From NCBI GenBank assembly GCA_964602715.1, contig CAZRSB010000035.1:1-20120 (forward strand): a DNA stretch of 20,120 bases, given 5' to 3'. Positions 7,067 to 14,897 of the stretch are shown piece by piece. The notes under the pieces were generated by a model. The model worked only from the letters and a program-made list of their open reading frames with translations. It had not been told where the DNA came from and did no database searches. The position numbers were made by a program, and so were the translations under genes. Position 1 is the first letter of the stretch, and the number at the start of each line of letters is the position of its first letter. The stretch is from Natronoplasma sp964602715 (GTDB taxonomy: Archaea > Thermoplasmatota > Thermoplasmata > Halarchaeoplasmatales > Halarchaeoplasmataceae).

Positions 7067-7912
7067 ATGTCAGGACTAGATGATTCAAGAGTTGAAGAAT
7101 TGGAAGAAATAGCTAGAAAGGTTAGAGTACATGTCGTTAAAAGCACGAACGAAGCAGGGTCTGGTCATCCGGGAGGATCTCTTTCTGCAACAGATATTTT
7201 GACAACTCTTTATTTTGAGATCATGGACCACAGACCGGAAGAACCTGACTGGTCTAAAAGAGACAGGTTAGTTCTCAGTAAAGGACATGCAGCCCCAGCT
7301 CTTTATGGAGTCCTAGCTGAAGCGGGTTATTTTCCGGTAGATGAACTGATGGATTTAAGAAAATTAGGATCAAGACTTCAGGGACATCCCCATTATAAAG
7401 CGACACCTGGAGTGGATGCCTCAACTGGTTCATTAGGTCAGGGGCTTTCGATAGCTTCAGGGATGGCTCTTGCAGCTGATCTTGATAGAGAGCTTTACAG
7501 GATCTTCGCGGTATGTGGAGATGGTGAGATCCAATCAGGTCAGATCTGGGAAGCAGCTATGTTCGCTGGTCATCATCAGCTCGATAATCTTATCGTATTT
7601 CTTGATAGGAATAAATTGCAGATAGATGGCTCTACAGAAGAGGTGATGAGTATAGAACCTATCACAACTAAATGGAGTTCTTTTGGTTGGCATGTTCTAG
7701 AGATAGATGGACACGACATCAACCAAATAGTCGATGCAGTGAACAAAGCCGAAGAAGTACCTGGCGAACCTACAGTAATAATTTCTCACACTATCAAAGG
7801 CAAAGGAGTCCCTTTCATGGAGGGGTCACTAGCATTTCATGGTAAAGCTGCAGATGATGAGCAGCTAGAAGTCGCATTGAAGGCATTAGGAGAAAAAGGG
7901 GGTGAAGAATGA
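7067..7912 (+). CDS. Transketolase, N-terminal (TPP-binding) subunit
   Basis: A 281-residue subunit equal to the N-terminal part of full-length transketolase, which moves two-carbon units between sugar phosphates in the non-oxidative pentose phosphate pathway. It carries GHPGGSLS (33-40), SKGHAAPALYG (71-81), the GDGE motif at 151-154 and the thiamine diphosphate/Mg2+-binding segment through LDRNKLQIDG (179-188). The split into two genes is normal in archaea and some bacteria. GGAGGT at 7051-7056 supports the ATG at 7067. The stop overlaps the next start by 4 bases, matching a need for equal amounts of both halves. With transaldolase just downstream it can make pentose and erythrose phosphates without oxidative steps. 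Confidence 0.93.
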   Translation: MSGLDDSRVEELEEIARKVRVHVVKSTNEAGSGHPGGSLSATDILTTLYFEIMDHRPEEPDWSKRDRLVLSKGHAAPALYGVLAEAGYFPVDELMDLRKLGSRLQGHPHYKATPGVDASTGSLGQGLSIASGMALAADLDRELYRIFAVCGDGEIQSGQIWEAAMFAGHHQLDNLIVFLDRNKLQIDGSTEEVMSIEPITTKWSSFGWHVLEIDGHDINQIVDAVNKAEEVPGEPTVIISHTIKGKGVPFMEGSLAFHGKAADDEQLEVALKALGEKGGEE

Positions 7913-8856
7913 TGTGGGAGATGGCAAAACAGAGAGATGCATATGGAGAAGCTTTAGTAGAACTAGGAAGAGATAGAGATGATATAGTGGTTATCGGTGC
8001 AGACCTTTGTGGTTCGTGTAGAGTTTCTAAATTTGGAGACGAATTTCCTGAAAGAATGTTCAATACAGGTATAGCAGAGCAAAATATGACAGGAGTAGCA
8101 GCGGGTTTAGCACTCTCAGGAAAGACCGTTTTTTCAAGTACATTTGCGGTGTTCGCTACAGGAAGAGCTTACGACCAAGTTAGACAGAGTATTGCATATC
8201 CTGAACTAGATGTGAAGATTGTCTCAACTCATGCAGGTATAACCGTAGGGGGCGATGGAGCATCCCATCAGATGCTGGAAGATATAGCTTTGATGAGAGT
8301 GCTTCCTAACATGAGAGTTGTTGCTCCAGCAGACTTCCACGAAAGTCGCAAGGCTACATTTGCCATAGCTAAGGAAAAAGGTCCAATATATATGAGGATG
8401 GGAAGATCGAGCGTACCTATAGTTACTGAAGAGGATGATCCCTTTGAAGTTGGAAAAGCTTCTGTATTAAGAGAGGGATCAGATGTGACTCTCATCGGAA
8501 CGGGTATAATGGTTTCTGAGTGTTTGAAAGCAGCAGAAAAATTGGACAAAGAACACGAGATTGAGGCAAGAGTAATAAACATGAGTACCATAAAACCTCT
8601 AGACGAAAAGAAGATAGTGAATTCGGCAAAGGAAACAGGCGGCATAGTCACCGCCGAGGAACACGTCGTTAGTCAGGGTATGGGAAGCGGTGTCGCTCAA
8701 GTACTCTCGGAAAGTGATTATCATGTACCCATGAAAAGAGTGGGGATACCCAATGTGTTTGGAGAATCCGGCGAGAGCGATGAATTGATGGAAAAATATG
8801 GTTTGACACCCGAAAATATCGTAGAAAGTGCGCATGATGTATTAGAAAGAAGATGA
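7909..8856 (+). CDS. Transketolase, C-terminal (pyrimidine-binding) subunit
   Basis: A 315-residue partner of the preceding gene. It provides the pyrimidine-binding domain of transketolase and the C-terminal domain. GIAEQNM (54-60) carries the catalytic Glu (E57) that activates thiamine diphosphate. STFAVFATGRAYDQVRQSIA (77-96) and THAGITVGGDGASHQ (107-121) are family signatures. The C-terminal domain follows from about 185 (VTLIGTGIM and ARVINMSTIKPLD). Two Met codons stand in tandem at the start; the first overlaps the upstream stop as ATGA, and GGGGGTG lies just before. The transaldolase ATG follows after 10 bases. No missing key residue was noticed. Confidence 0.93.
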   Translation: MMWEMAKQRDAYGEALVELGRDRDDIVVIGADLCGSCRVSKFGDEFPERMFNTGIAEQNMTGVAAGLALSGKTVFSSTFAVFATGRAYDQVRQSIAYPELDVKIVSTHAGITVGGDGASHQMLEDIALMRVLPNMRVVAPADFHESRKATFAIAKEKGPIYMRMGRSSVPIVTEEDDPFEVGKASVLREGSDVTLIGTGIMVSECLKAAEKLDKEHEIEARVINMSTIKPLDEKKIVNSAKETGGIVTAEEHVVSQGMGSGVAQVLSESDYHVPMKRVGIPNVFGESGESDELMEKYGLTPENIVESAHDVLERR

Positions 8857-8866
8857 ATATGATTGT

Positions 8867-9784
8867 ATGAGTGTGATAGATATGGATATATTTGTAGACA
8901 CGGCAGATTTAGACGAGATCAAAGAAGCGGAATCATGGGGTATCTTAGATGGAGTAACTACCAACCCCTCTCTGATAAAAAAAGCAGTCGACTCTAAAGA
9001 GTCTGAGATAAGTTTGGAGAAACATATAGAGGAGATACTGAAAACAGTAGATGGTCCAGTCAGTCTTGAAACTACTAAAACAGATTCTGAAGGGATGATC
9101 CAGCAGGCAAAAACCCTGTATGAAAAATTCAATCAAGTGAACGATAATGTTGTCATCAAGATACCGATCAACACCTCGATGAGCGACGGTGACGATGACT
9201 TTGAAGGTGTAAGGGCTATCAAAAACCTTAGCGATTTGGGTATACCAGTGAACTGCACCTTGGTTATGAAACCAAATCAAGCCCTTATGGCAGCAAAAGC
9301 GGGAGCGGAATATGTGAGTCCTTTCTTGGGCAGGATCGACGACTATATACGTGGACAGATAGGATTGAAGAGAGGAGAAGATTATCCTAAAGGCACCTAT
9401 TATCCTGAAGAGATGGTCGAAAGGATAAGGGATCTGAAGATGGGTAGAAGGATCACCGAACTTGAAAAAGATAAGATCATCTACAAAGACAAAGAAGCAG
9501 AAGAACTTTTTGACTGGGGGAATGATAATGGAGTAAGATCTGGTATCGATCTGGTATGGTCAATAAATGAAATATTCAGTAGCTACTCTTTTGATACCAA
9601 GATCATAGCAGCTAGCCTAAGGACTTCTAGACAGGTTAGGCACTGTGCAGAGATAGGTGTTGAGATCGCTACGATACCCTTCAATGTCATAGAAGATATG
9701 ATGATCCATCACAAGACTACGGAAGGTATGAAGGCTTTTGATCAAGATGTTATTCCAGAGTACAAGGAGATATTGAATAAGTGA
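8867..9784 (+). CDS. Transaldolase with central insertion
   Basis: Transaldolase of the TalC/MipB/fructose-6-phosphate-aldolase type, moving a dihydroxyacetone unit between sugar phosphates. The start of the barrel (DIFVDTADLDEI, 7-18), GVTTNPSL (29-36), VVIKIPIN with the Schiff-base lysine K98, VNCTLVMKPNQAL (128-140) and AASLRTSRQV (248-257) are all present. Typical short members have 210-225 residues; this one has 305. The extra length falls mostly at about 161-222, after SPFLGRIDDY and before GIDLV, a highly charged segment without obvious domain. The start is uncertain: ATG 8867 as listed, or ATG 8882 (giving MDIFVDTAD), which matches the usual family N-terminus better. It completes the non-oxidative pentose phosphate module with the two transketolase genes. 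Confidence 0.88.
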   Translation: MSVIDMDIFVDTADLDEIKEAESWGILDGVTTNPSLIKKAVDSKESEISLEKHIEEILKTVDGPVSLETTKTDSEGMIQQAKTLYEKFNQVNDNVVIKIPINTSMSDGDDDFEGVRAIKNLSDLGIPVNCTLVMKPNQALMAAKAGAEYVSPFLGRIDDYIRGQIGLKRGEDYPKGTYYPEEMVERIRDLKMGRRITELEKDKIIYKDKEAEELFDWGNDNGVRSGIDLVWSINEIFSSYSFDTKIIAASLRTSRQVRHCAEIGVEIATIPFNVIEDMMIHHKTTEGMKAFDQDVIPEYKEILNK

Positions 9785-9815
9785 TCAAGATTTGATCTTT
9801 GGAGGAATGGTTATC

Positions 9816-10475
9816 ATGTCAAAATCTTGGTTTGAGCAGATGGAAGAGTATGAGCTAGAGAATAGATTTTCGATCCAAAACTATATAGAAAGTATATCTA
9901 AAAAGATAAAAAGTGAATTCGAAGAGTATGATAAATATCATCCAGCAATTTTAGGAATTAAAAACGGTCAAAATATTTATGACCTTATCAGAACGATCAA
10001 GCCGGCGATAGTAGTCGAAACTGGTGTCTGTAATGGTTTTTCTTCTTCTATCATATTGAAGGCCATGGAAAAAAATGATAGGGGCGAACTTTACTCAGTT
10101 GATCTTCCTGTTAGGATAGACGAGATAAAAAATGATGGTAGGACAGGGGCAGTCCTGCCTCCGGGAAAAGACTCGGGATGGGCGGTTCCTGATGATTTGA
10201 GAAAAAGATGGAACTTATATATCGGAAACACTTATGAAAAATTACCAGAAGTTTTTGAGGATGTCCCTAAAAAAATAGATTTCTTTCTACATGACAGTGA
10301 TCATTCATATGAGACTATGATGTTCGAGTTCGCTCTTGCGTGGTACCATTTGAAAAAGAAAGGCTTTGTGGTAGCTGACAATGTTACTTTTAGTTGGGCA
10401 TTCTATGATTTTACCGAGCGTAAGGAACTAGACAGATTCCGGCTGGGAGAGATGGGACTTACCAAAAAGATCTAA
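9816..10475 (+). CDS. Class I SAM-dependent methyltransferase
   Basis: A 219-residue protein with a Rossmann-type SAM fold, resembling the Methyltransf_24/cephalosporin-hydroxylase-like group. Motif I is VVETGVCNGFSSS; ELYSVDLP ends the second strand with its acidic ribose-binding residue; IDFFLHDSDHSYE carries the acidic/His site typical of this group; KKKGFVVADNV follows. I choose the ATG at 9816 because GGAGGA lies at 9801-9806, 9 bases upstream; earlier in-frame starts (TTG 9792, ATG 9807) lie over or against that site. It follows transaldolase by 31 bases and probably ends the operon. Substrate is unknown; O-methylation of a sugar or small metabolite is possible but not shown by the sequence. 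Confidence 0.75.
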   Translation: MSKSWFEQMEEYELENRFSIQNYIESISKKIKSEFEEYDKYHPAILGIKNGQNIYDLIRTIKPAIVVETGVCNGFSSSIILKAMEKNDRGELYSVDLPVRIDEIKNDGRTGAVLPPGKDSGWAVPDDLRKRWNLYIGNTYEKLPEVFEDVPKKIDFFLHDSDHSYETMMFEFALAWYHLKKKGFVVADNVTFSWAFYDFTERKELDRFRLGEMGLTKKI

Positions 10476-10515
10476 GCATCAATTAAATACTACATCTGAT
10501 CGAGTCCAACCAATG

Positions 10516-10523
10516 TTTAAATA
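10516..10523 (+). promoter_or_regulatory. TATA box for the nop10-PAC2 cluster
   Basis: TTTAAATA is centred about 39 bases before the nop10 ATG, predicting transcription start near 10546 and a leader of about 13 bases. The 83-base gap after the methyltransferase gene suggests a new transcription unit begins here. Confidence 0.5.
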
Positions 10524-10558
10524 CAAAAACAACTCTAGATAGGAAAAGTGGTTCTTCA

Positions 10559-10720
10559 ATGAAAAAAATAAAATGGTGCCCTTCCTGTGAAGATTATTTA
10601 CTTAAAAGTGAATGTGATAAATGCGGGAAAAAAACCGTAAATCCTAAGCCTCCTAAATACTCCCCAGAAGATAGATTTGGGGAGTACAGAAGAAAACAAA
10701 AAAAGAAATTAAATAATTGA
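10559..10720 (+). CDS. nop10: Nop10, H/ACA ribonucleoprotein subunit
   Basis: A 53-residue protein of the Nop10 family. It binds Cbf5 in the archaeal H/ACA complex, which guides pseudouridylation of rRNA, and stabilises the catalytic subunit. The zinc ribbon has CPSC (7-10) and CDKC (19-22), as in archaeal Nop10. The conserved C-terminal helix follows: PPKYSPEDRFGEYRR (31-45), which matches the family PPRFSPEDxYGEYRR motif. Length is normal (50-60). The gene is easily missed because of size. It ends 9 bases before the PAC2 gene; nop10 next to PAC2 is a recurrent archaeal gene order, often following the translation-factor gene aIF2-alpha, which is not seen here. Confidence 0.93.
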   Translation: MKKIKWCPSCEDYLLKSECDKCGKKTVNPKPPKYSPEDRFGEYRRKQKKKLNN

Positions 10721-10729
10721 GATGATAAT

Positions 10730-11503
10730 ATGGACGACATAATAATCGATGTTACGGAAAAGCCAGAATTAGAAAACGCTGTACTGATAGAAGGTCTGCC
10801 AGGTGTAGGTAACGTTGGAAAATTAGCAGTAGAACATCTGATAGATGAGATCGATGCAAAAAAGATCGCGGATATCCATTCAATATATTTTCCCCCACAG
10901 GTTCTAGTTGACAAGGAAGGTTTATCTAAATTAGTCAACAACCGTCTCTACCTGAAAAAGGATTTAGGGGATAATGATACAGATGTAATTCTTCTTACCG
11001 GCGATTATCAGGGCATGACTCCACAGGGACAATATCAATTGACAGATAGGATACTTTCATTTGCTAAAGAGGCTGGCGTTGATAGACTTTTTTCATTAGG
11101 TGGTTACAGCCATGGAGAGATAGTCGATAAGCCCGAAGTACTCGGAGCAGCAACAAACAACGAAAAGATAGAAGAAATGAAAGACTTAGGAGTTAAGTTC
11201 AAGGAAGAACATCCTGCCTCAGGCATAATCGGAGCTAGTGGTTTACTCCTCGGTTTAGGTGAAAAGCTTTATGATATAAGCGGTGTCTGCTTGATGGGAG
11301 AGACTTCAGGATATTTTGTAGACCCTGGGGCAGCAAGAGTAGTGTTAAAAAAATTGATGAGTTACTTGGATGAAGAGATCAGCTATGAAAAATTAGATGA
11401 AAAGGCTGAAGAGGTAGAAGAACTCACTCAAAAAGTTAAAGACATGGACATGAGCGGAATGCAGCAGGAAAGTGGGAGCGAAGACTTAAGTTACATAGGA
11501 TGA
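10730..11503 (+). CDS. PAC2-family proteasome-assembly chaperone
   Basis: A 257-residue member of the PAC2 family, archaeal relatives of the eukaryotic proteasome-assembly chaperone PAC2 (PbaA/PbaB type). GLPGVGNVGKLA (22-33) near the N-terminus, the LLTGDYQ segment, LFSLGGYSHGE, ASGIIGASGLLLGLG and GETSGYFVDP are conserved blocks. A charged helical tail (about residues 218-245) follows, and the last residues end in the motif LSYIG. A hydrophobic-Tyr-x C-terminus would fit docking on the proteasome alpha ring (HbYX-like), but that is inference. GAGATGAT precedes the ATG. Coupling with nop10 upstream and DUF835 downstream (14-base gap) suggests co-expression. Confidence 0.85.
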   Translation: MDDIIIDVTEKPELENAVLIEGLPGVGNVGKLAVEHLIDEIDAKKIADIHSIYFPPQVLVDKEGLSKLVNNRLYLKKDLGDNDTDVILLTGDYQGMTPQGQYQLTDRILSFAKEAGVDRLFSLGGYSHGEIVDKPEVLGAATNNEKIEEMKDLGVKFKEEHPASGIIGASGLLLGLGEKLYDISGVCLMGETSGYFVDPGAARVVLKKLMSYLDEEISYEKLDEKAEEVEELTQKVKDMDMSGMQQESGSEDLSYIG

Positions 11504-11517
11504 TTTAAGGGATATAG

Positions 11518-12261
11518 ATGACAGAGGATGACCGAATACAGCTCTATTTGAAGGGCTATAAAGAGGGGCAAAAAGAAGCCTGGTCAGAGATTAAGAATCT
11601 AGTTTCAAAATATGAAGGTTGGGATCTAAGAAGCAGGATCGAGAGTAGAATAGGAACATTGAACGAAGAGATAGAATCTAAAAGGAGAGAAGTTCTAGAG
11701 GATCCTGAGATATTATCACCTTCAGAGAGTGAAGTAGGTGAAGGTCCAAGTAAAGAAGAGAAGAAAGGTATACCCTGGAACAAGGGTGATTCTTATCTTT
11801 TTGTTGAAGAAAAACCGGAAAGATCGATCAAAGATGTCTCAGATGTTATGAGAAGAGGCGCCTCTGCTTTGATCATAACTAGGAAATCTCCTCAAAAACT
11901 TATCAGATCATTCGATATACCTCTTGAGAAGGCGGAATTCATATGGTTATCAAGTTCCAGCAACGATTTAAATAAAAACGATAACATTTCATTCAAAAAA
12001 AATTCTCCTTCAGATCTTTCGGGGTTATCTAGCAAAATAGGAAATTATCTGAAATCCAAACCAGAGAGTGTGGTATTCCTCTCTAATATATCTCTTATGA
12101 CCAACTATAACGATAATAGCAAAGTCTTTAAACTCATCAATTATTCCAAAGATAGGATAACAGAATATGATAGCTGTCTTGTTGTTTCACTCGCCAGCAA
12201 TGCTTTAGAAAAAAAATTCTTCGAAAGGATCAAAAGTGAATTCAACCAAATATTTGAGTGA
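11518..12261 (+). CDS. DUF835 domain protein
   Basis: A 247-residue cytoplasmic protein of unknown function. Residues 1-60 are charged alpha-helix, probably coiled coil (GYKEGQKEAWSEIKNLV), followed by a Ser/Glu/Pro linker (61-88). Residues ~91-247 match the archaeal DUF835 pattern: SYLFVEEKPERS, RRGASALIITRKSPQKL, EFIWLSSS, SVVFLSNISLMTNYND, and SCLVVSLASNAL. DUF835 occurs in Thermococci, Thermoplasmata and methanogens, often attached to PAS or receiver domains, and is thought to act in signalling; the reaction is unknown. Its 3' end overlaps the DHH gene by 4 bases (GTGA), if the GTG start is right, implying coupled translation. Confidence 0.72.
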   Translation: MTEDDRIQLYLKGYKEGQKEAWSEIKNLVSKYEGWDLRSRIESRIGTLNEEIESKRREVLEDPEILSPSESEVGEGPSKEEKKGIPWNKGDSYLFVEEKPERSIKDVSDVMRRGASALIITRKSPQKLIRSFDIPLEKAEFIWLSSSSNDLNKNDNISFKKNSPSDLSGLSSKIGNYLKSKPESVVFLSNISLMTNYNDNSKVFKLINYSKDRITEYDSCLVVSLASNALEKKFFERIKSEFNQIFE

Positions 12262-13595
12262 GTAGGATCATCATGTACGTTATTTTCGGTAAATGTGAAG
12301 TTGATGACTTGTCACGGATAATTGAGGGATCGAGGAATGGTGAGTTCAAATGTTTTCAAGAGTCTAAAGAAAACTTTTTAGATCATATAAAAATAAATCA
12401 CAAAAGTATAGAAGCTGTGGGTTATTACGATGTTTCGATCCCCGAACTTGATATACTGACAAAAAAGATTGCAGATATTTATCCTGATCTGACTCAGATA
12501 GCAATGCTTGAAGAAGTACCTGATAGTTTTTCAAAAAACATCGATGTTGTCTTAGAAAAGAAGGAATGCTTGTTGAAACTTTTTATTAGAAAGTTAGAAG
12601 AAAAAAATTTTAAGAAAAGGTCGTTAGAATTAAAAAATATCATATCTTCCTGTGAAGGTGAGCTCTCGATTTTTCTACACGATAATCCTGATCTAGATGC
12701 TATCAGCTCCGCCGTAGCCCTAGAGTCTATATGTATGTCAGAAAACGTAAACTATGGGACGTACTTCGCAGGTTCTATAGGTCATCCTGAAACAGAGATA
12801 TTTTTGGAGAATTCGGACTTTATGATAAAAAAAGTAGATGAGGAGTCCATCCACGATACATTAGATTCGGCCGATAAGGTAGCATTTGTAGATTTTGCAG
12901 ATGCTTCGACCAGCGAAGTGATTCCTGACGATATAGAACCAGATATCATCATAGATCATCACTACACTAACAGAGAGAAAAAGGGAAAAGAATTTACAGA
13001 GATAAAAAGCCATTTAGGAGCTACAGCAACCATTATGACCGAACATCTTTTGAATCTTGAACTAGATATAGAGCCGACACTTGCTTCAGCACTTCTTTTA
13101 GGTATAAAGATCGATACAAATAATTATACTAAAAATATCTCTACGAGTGATTTCAAAGCAATATCTTTTCTGAATGCAGTTGCAGACAAGGATATATTAG
13201 ACGTTCTGGAACAAACTCCGATAAAATCTGAAACCGTCACTATCATAGGAAAGGCTATATCTAATAGAAAATTCAAAAATAACGTTTTAGTCACATATTG
13301 TGGTGAAATCGAACACTCAGATGACATATCTCAGATAGCTGATTTCCTTTTAAGAGAGAGAGACATACTGACCGTCCTCGTTTACGGAAAGAAAAACGAT
13401 AGGATACATATTTCTGGTAGGAGTAAAGATCTTGAACTCAATTTAGGAGATATCATGAAAAAGGCATTTTCTGATCTAGGAGAGGCGGGAGGGCACCCAC
13501 ATTCTGCTGGAGGCGAAATACCAATGAAGCAGAAAGATGAAGATGATCTAGTTGAACTTATAAGAAAAAAATTTTTCGAAGAGGTGGTCATATGA
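12258..13595 (+). CDS. DHH-family phosphoesterase with degenerate RCK-like N-terminus
   Basis: A 445-residue predicted Mn-dependent phosphodiesterase of the NrnA/RecJ-like DHH/DHHA1 group. Metal-binding motifs are HDNPDLDA (141-148), VDFADA (211-216), IIDHHY (231-236) and GIKIDTNNY (282-290). The DHHA1 domain ends with ISGRS and GGHPHSAGG (411-419). Substrates in the family are nanoRNA, 3'-phosphoadenosine phosphate or cyclic dinucleotides; the sequence does not decide. Residues 6-110 look like a TrkA-N/RCK domain starting YVIFG, but the expected GxGxxG loop reads GKCEVD, so nucleotide binding is probably lost or altered. Start is GTG at 12258 (4-base overlap) or ATG at 12273, which gives MYVIFG; both are plausible. 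It overlaps the M50 gene by 4 bases. Confidence 0.85.
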   Translation: MSRIIMYVIFGKCEVDDLSRIIEGSRNGEFKCFQESKENFLDHIKINHKSIEAVGYYDVSIPELDILTKKIADIYPDLTQIAMLEEVPDSFSKNIDVVLEKKECLLKLFIRKLEEKNFKKRSLELKNIISSCEGELSIFLHDNPDLDAISSAVALESICMSENVNYGTYFAGSIGHPETEIFLENSDFMIKKVDEESIHDTLDSADKVAFVDFADASTSEVIPDDIEPDIIIDHHYTNREKKGKEFTEIKSHLGATATIMTEHLLNLELDIEPTLASALLLGIKIDTNNYTKNISTSDFKAISFLNAVADKDILDVLEQTPIKSETVTIIGKAISNRKFKNNVLVTYCGEIEHSDDISQIADFLLRERDILTVLVYGKKNDRIHISGRSKDLELNLGDIMKKAFSDLGEAGGHPHSAGGEIPMKQKDEDDLVELIRKKFFEEVVI

Positions 13596-14260
13596 GTCCT
13601 GGTAGAACAGATCCTTATGCAAGGGTAACTGTACAACCCCAAAGAGGATTCAATAAAACCGAGATCAAACATCTTCTTACAGCTCTAGCAGTATTAACAT
13701 TAGCCTTTGCCATAAGCATTTCTGGTGGAATTTACAACGTGTTCTCAGCCACTTTTCCTATCTATCTGATAATGGCTTTTTTAGCTGTTGGAACGGCTTT
13801 TCTTTTTCACGAGTTGGCTCATAGAAAATTAGCTAGAAAGTACGGCTGCTTTGCTGAATTCAGGATGTGGCGATGGGGTCTCATGATGGCACTGCTTTTC
13901 AGTTTTATGGGATTCGTTTTTGCAGCGCCAGGAGTTGTCGTTATCAGCGGACATATAACCAAAAAACAGAATGGGAAGATTGGTGCAGTGGGACCAGCTA
14001 CCAATTGGCTTGTTGGTCTGATATTCGTGATAGGTGCTTTTTTCTCAGGCATTTTTGGTTTAGGTTCACTATTTTTTATATTTTCGTTTGTTGCATATGT
14101 TAATCTTTGGATAGGTGGTTTCAATTTACTACCATTGGGCCCATTAGATGGTAGAAAGATATTTGGTTGGAGCCCAAAAAATTACTTAATACTGGTCGGT
14201 TTGATCGTTGGTACCTTTGTGGTCGGTTATATTATGGGTCCATTCAGATTTTTCTTTTGA
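13592..14260 (+). CDS. M50 site-2-type intramembrane zinc protease
   Basis: A 222-residue integral membrane protease. After a short cytoplasmic lead (1-25) there are about six hydrophobic segments. The zinc site is FHELAH (72-77; H73, E74, H77), and the third ligand is D186 in NLLPLGPLDGRKI (178-190), the second M50 signature. Length fits the minimal M50 core; no PDZ or CBS domain is present. Such enzymes cut transmembrane segments of regulatory or signal proteins. Its ATG overlaps the DHH stop (ATGA); the pairing of DHH phosphoesterase with M50 protease is tight, but its meaning is not known to me. The gene converges with the downstream methyltransferase, only 10 bases away; the T-rich stretch near its stop (14248-14257) may serve termination. 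Confidence 0.9.
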   Translation: MSPGRTDPYARVTVQPQRGFNKTEIKHLLTALAVLTLAFAISISGGIYNVFSATFPIYLIMAFLAVGTAFLFHELAHRKLARKYGCFAEFRMWRWGLMMALLFSFMGFVFAAPGVVVISGHITKKQNGKIGAVGPATNWLVGLIFVIGAFFSGIFGLGSLFFIFSFVAYVNLWIGGFNLLPLGPLDGRKIFGWSPKNYLILVGLIVGTFVVGYIMGPFRFFF

Positions 14261-14270
14261 TCGGACCTGA

Positions 14271-14894
14271 TCACTTTCTAGATCTAGCCCAAGTATAGAT
14301 AAACTCAGAACCAAAGATTTCTCCAGGGTATTTTTTGGTTTCTATTATCTGAAAAAGGCCCAATTCAGTCTTTAACTCATCTAGAGTATAATACGTTTGA
14401 TACCTTTCGTGTCCTTCCAGTACACTCTCTTCAAATCCCTCCTTATCACCGACTTTAAAACTAAAACAAAATATACCCCCTGGTTCCAAAATACGATATA
14501 CTTCTTTTTCAACTGATGAGAGTTCACTTTTCGGTAGATTGGTCAAAGAGGAACTAGCCCAGGCACCATGAAACGTATCATCGGGAAAAACAGTATCTCT
14601 CATATCCATTTGAATTAAGGCACACTCACTATATTTTTTCCTTCCTAGATCGATCATGCCCTGAGAAAGATCGATACCGACCGCATCGATATCCTTTTCC
14701 TTTAGGTATTTAGTATCTCTACCATCACCACAGCCAATATCTATGACTCTGGGCTTTTTATGAAAATTAATTTTTTGCAAGGTATTGTCTATCATCTGGA
14801 TCTGAAATTTCCTATCTCCTTCTTCCTCAGTGATCCTACAGTATTCTTCTGCAATCTGATCGTAAGTTTTTATCGTTTCAGCTATAGGGTCCAT
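14271..14894 (-). CDS. Class I SAM-dependent methyltransferase
   Basis: A 207-residue methyltransferase of the Methyltransf_11/25 type. Motif I is RVIDIGCGDGRDTKYL (49-64); AVGIDLSQGMIDLGRKKY holds the acidic ribose-binding residue; ALIQMDMRDTVFPDDTFHGAWASSSLTNLP contains motifs II-III; EPGGIFCFSFK is motif post-II. Substrate is not indicated. It starts 3 bases after the stop of the radical SAM gene, so it is the last gene of the lplA-led operon. A link with lipoate metabolism is possible by position only. ATG start fits the expected helix before motif I. Confidence 0.82.
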   Translation of the reverse strand: MDPIAETIKTYDQIAEEYCRITEEEGDRKFQIQMIDNTLQKINFHKKPRVIDIGCGDGRDTKYLKEKDIDAVGIDLSQGMIDLGRKKYSECALIQMDMRDTVFPDDTFHGAWASSSLTNLPKSELSSVEKEVYRILEPGGIFCFSFKVGDKEGFEESVLEGHERYQTYYTLDELKTELGLFQIIETKKYPGEIFGSEFIYTWARSRK

Positions 14895-14897
14895 AAT

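Noticed and set aside
9792..9815. Upstream starts (TTG 9792, ATG 9807) for the methyltransferase
   Set aside because: The GGAGGA ribosome-binding site at 9801-9806 lies inside or directly against these starts; ATG 9816 has correct spacing.
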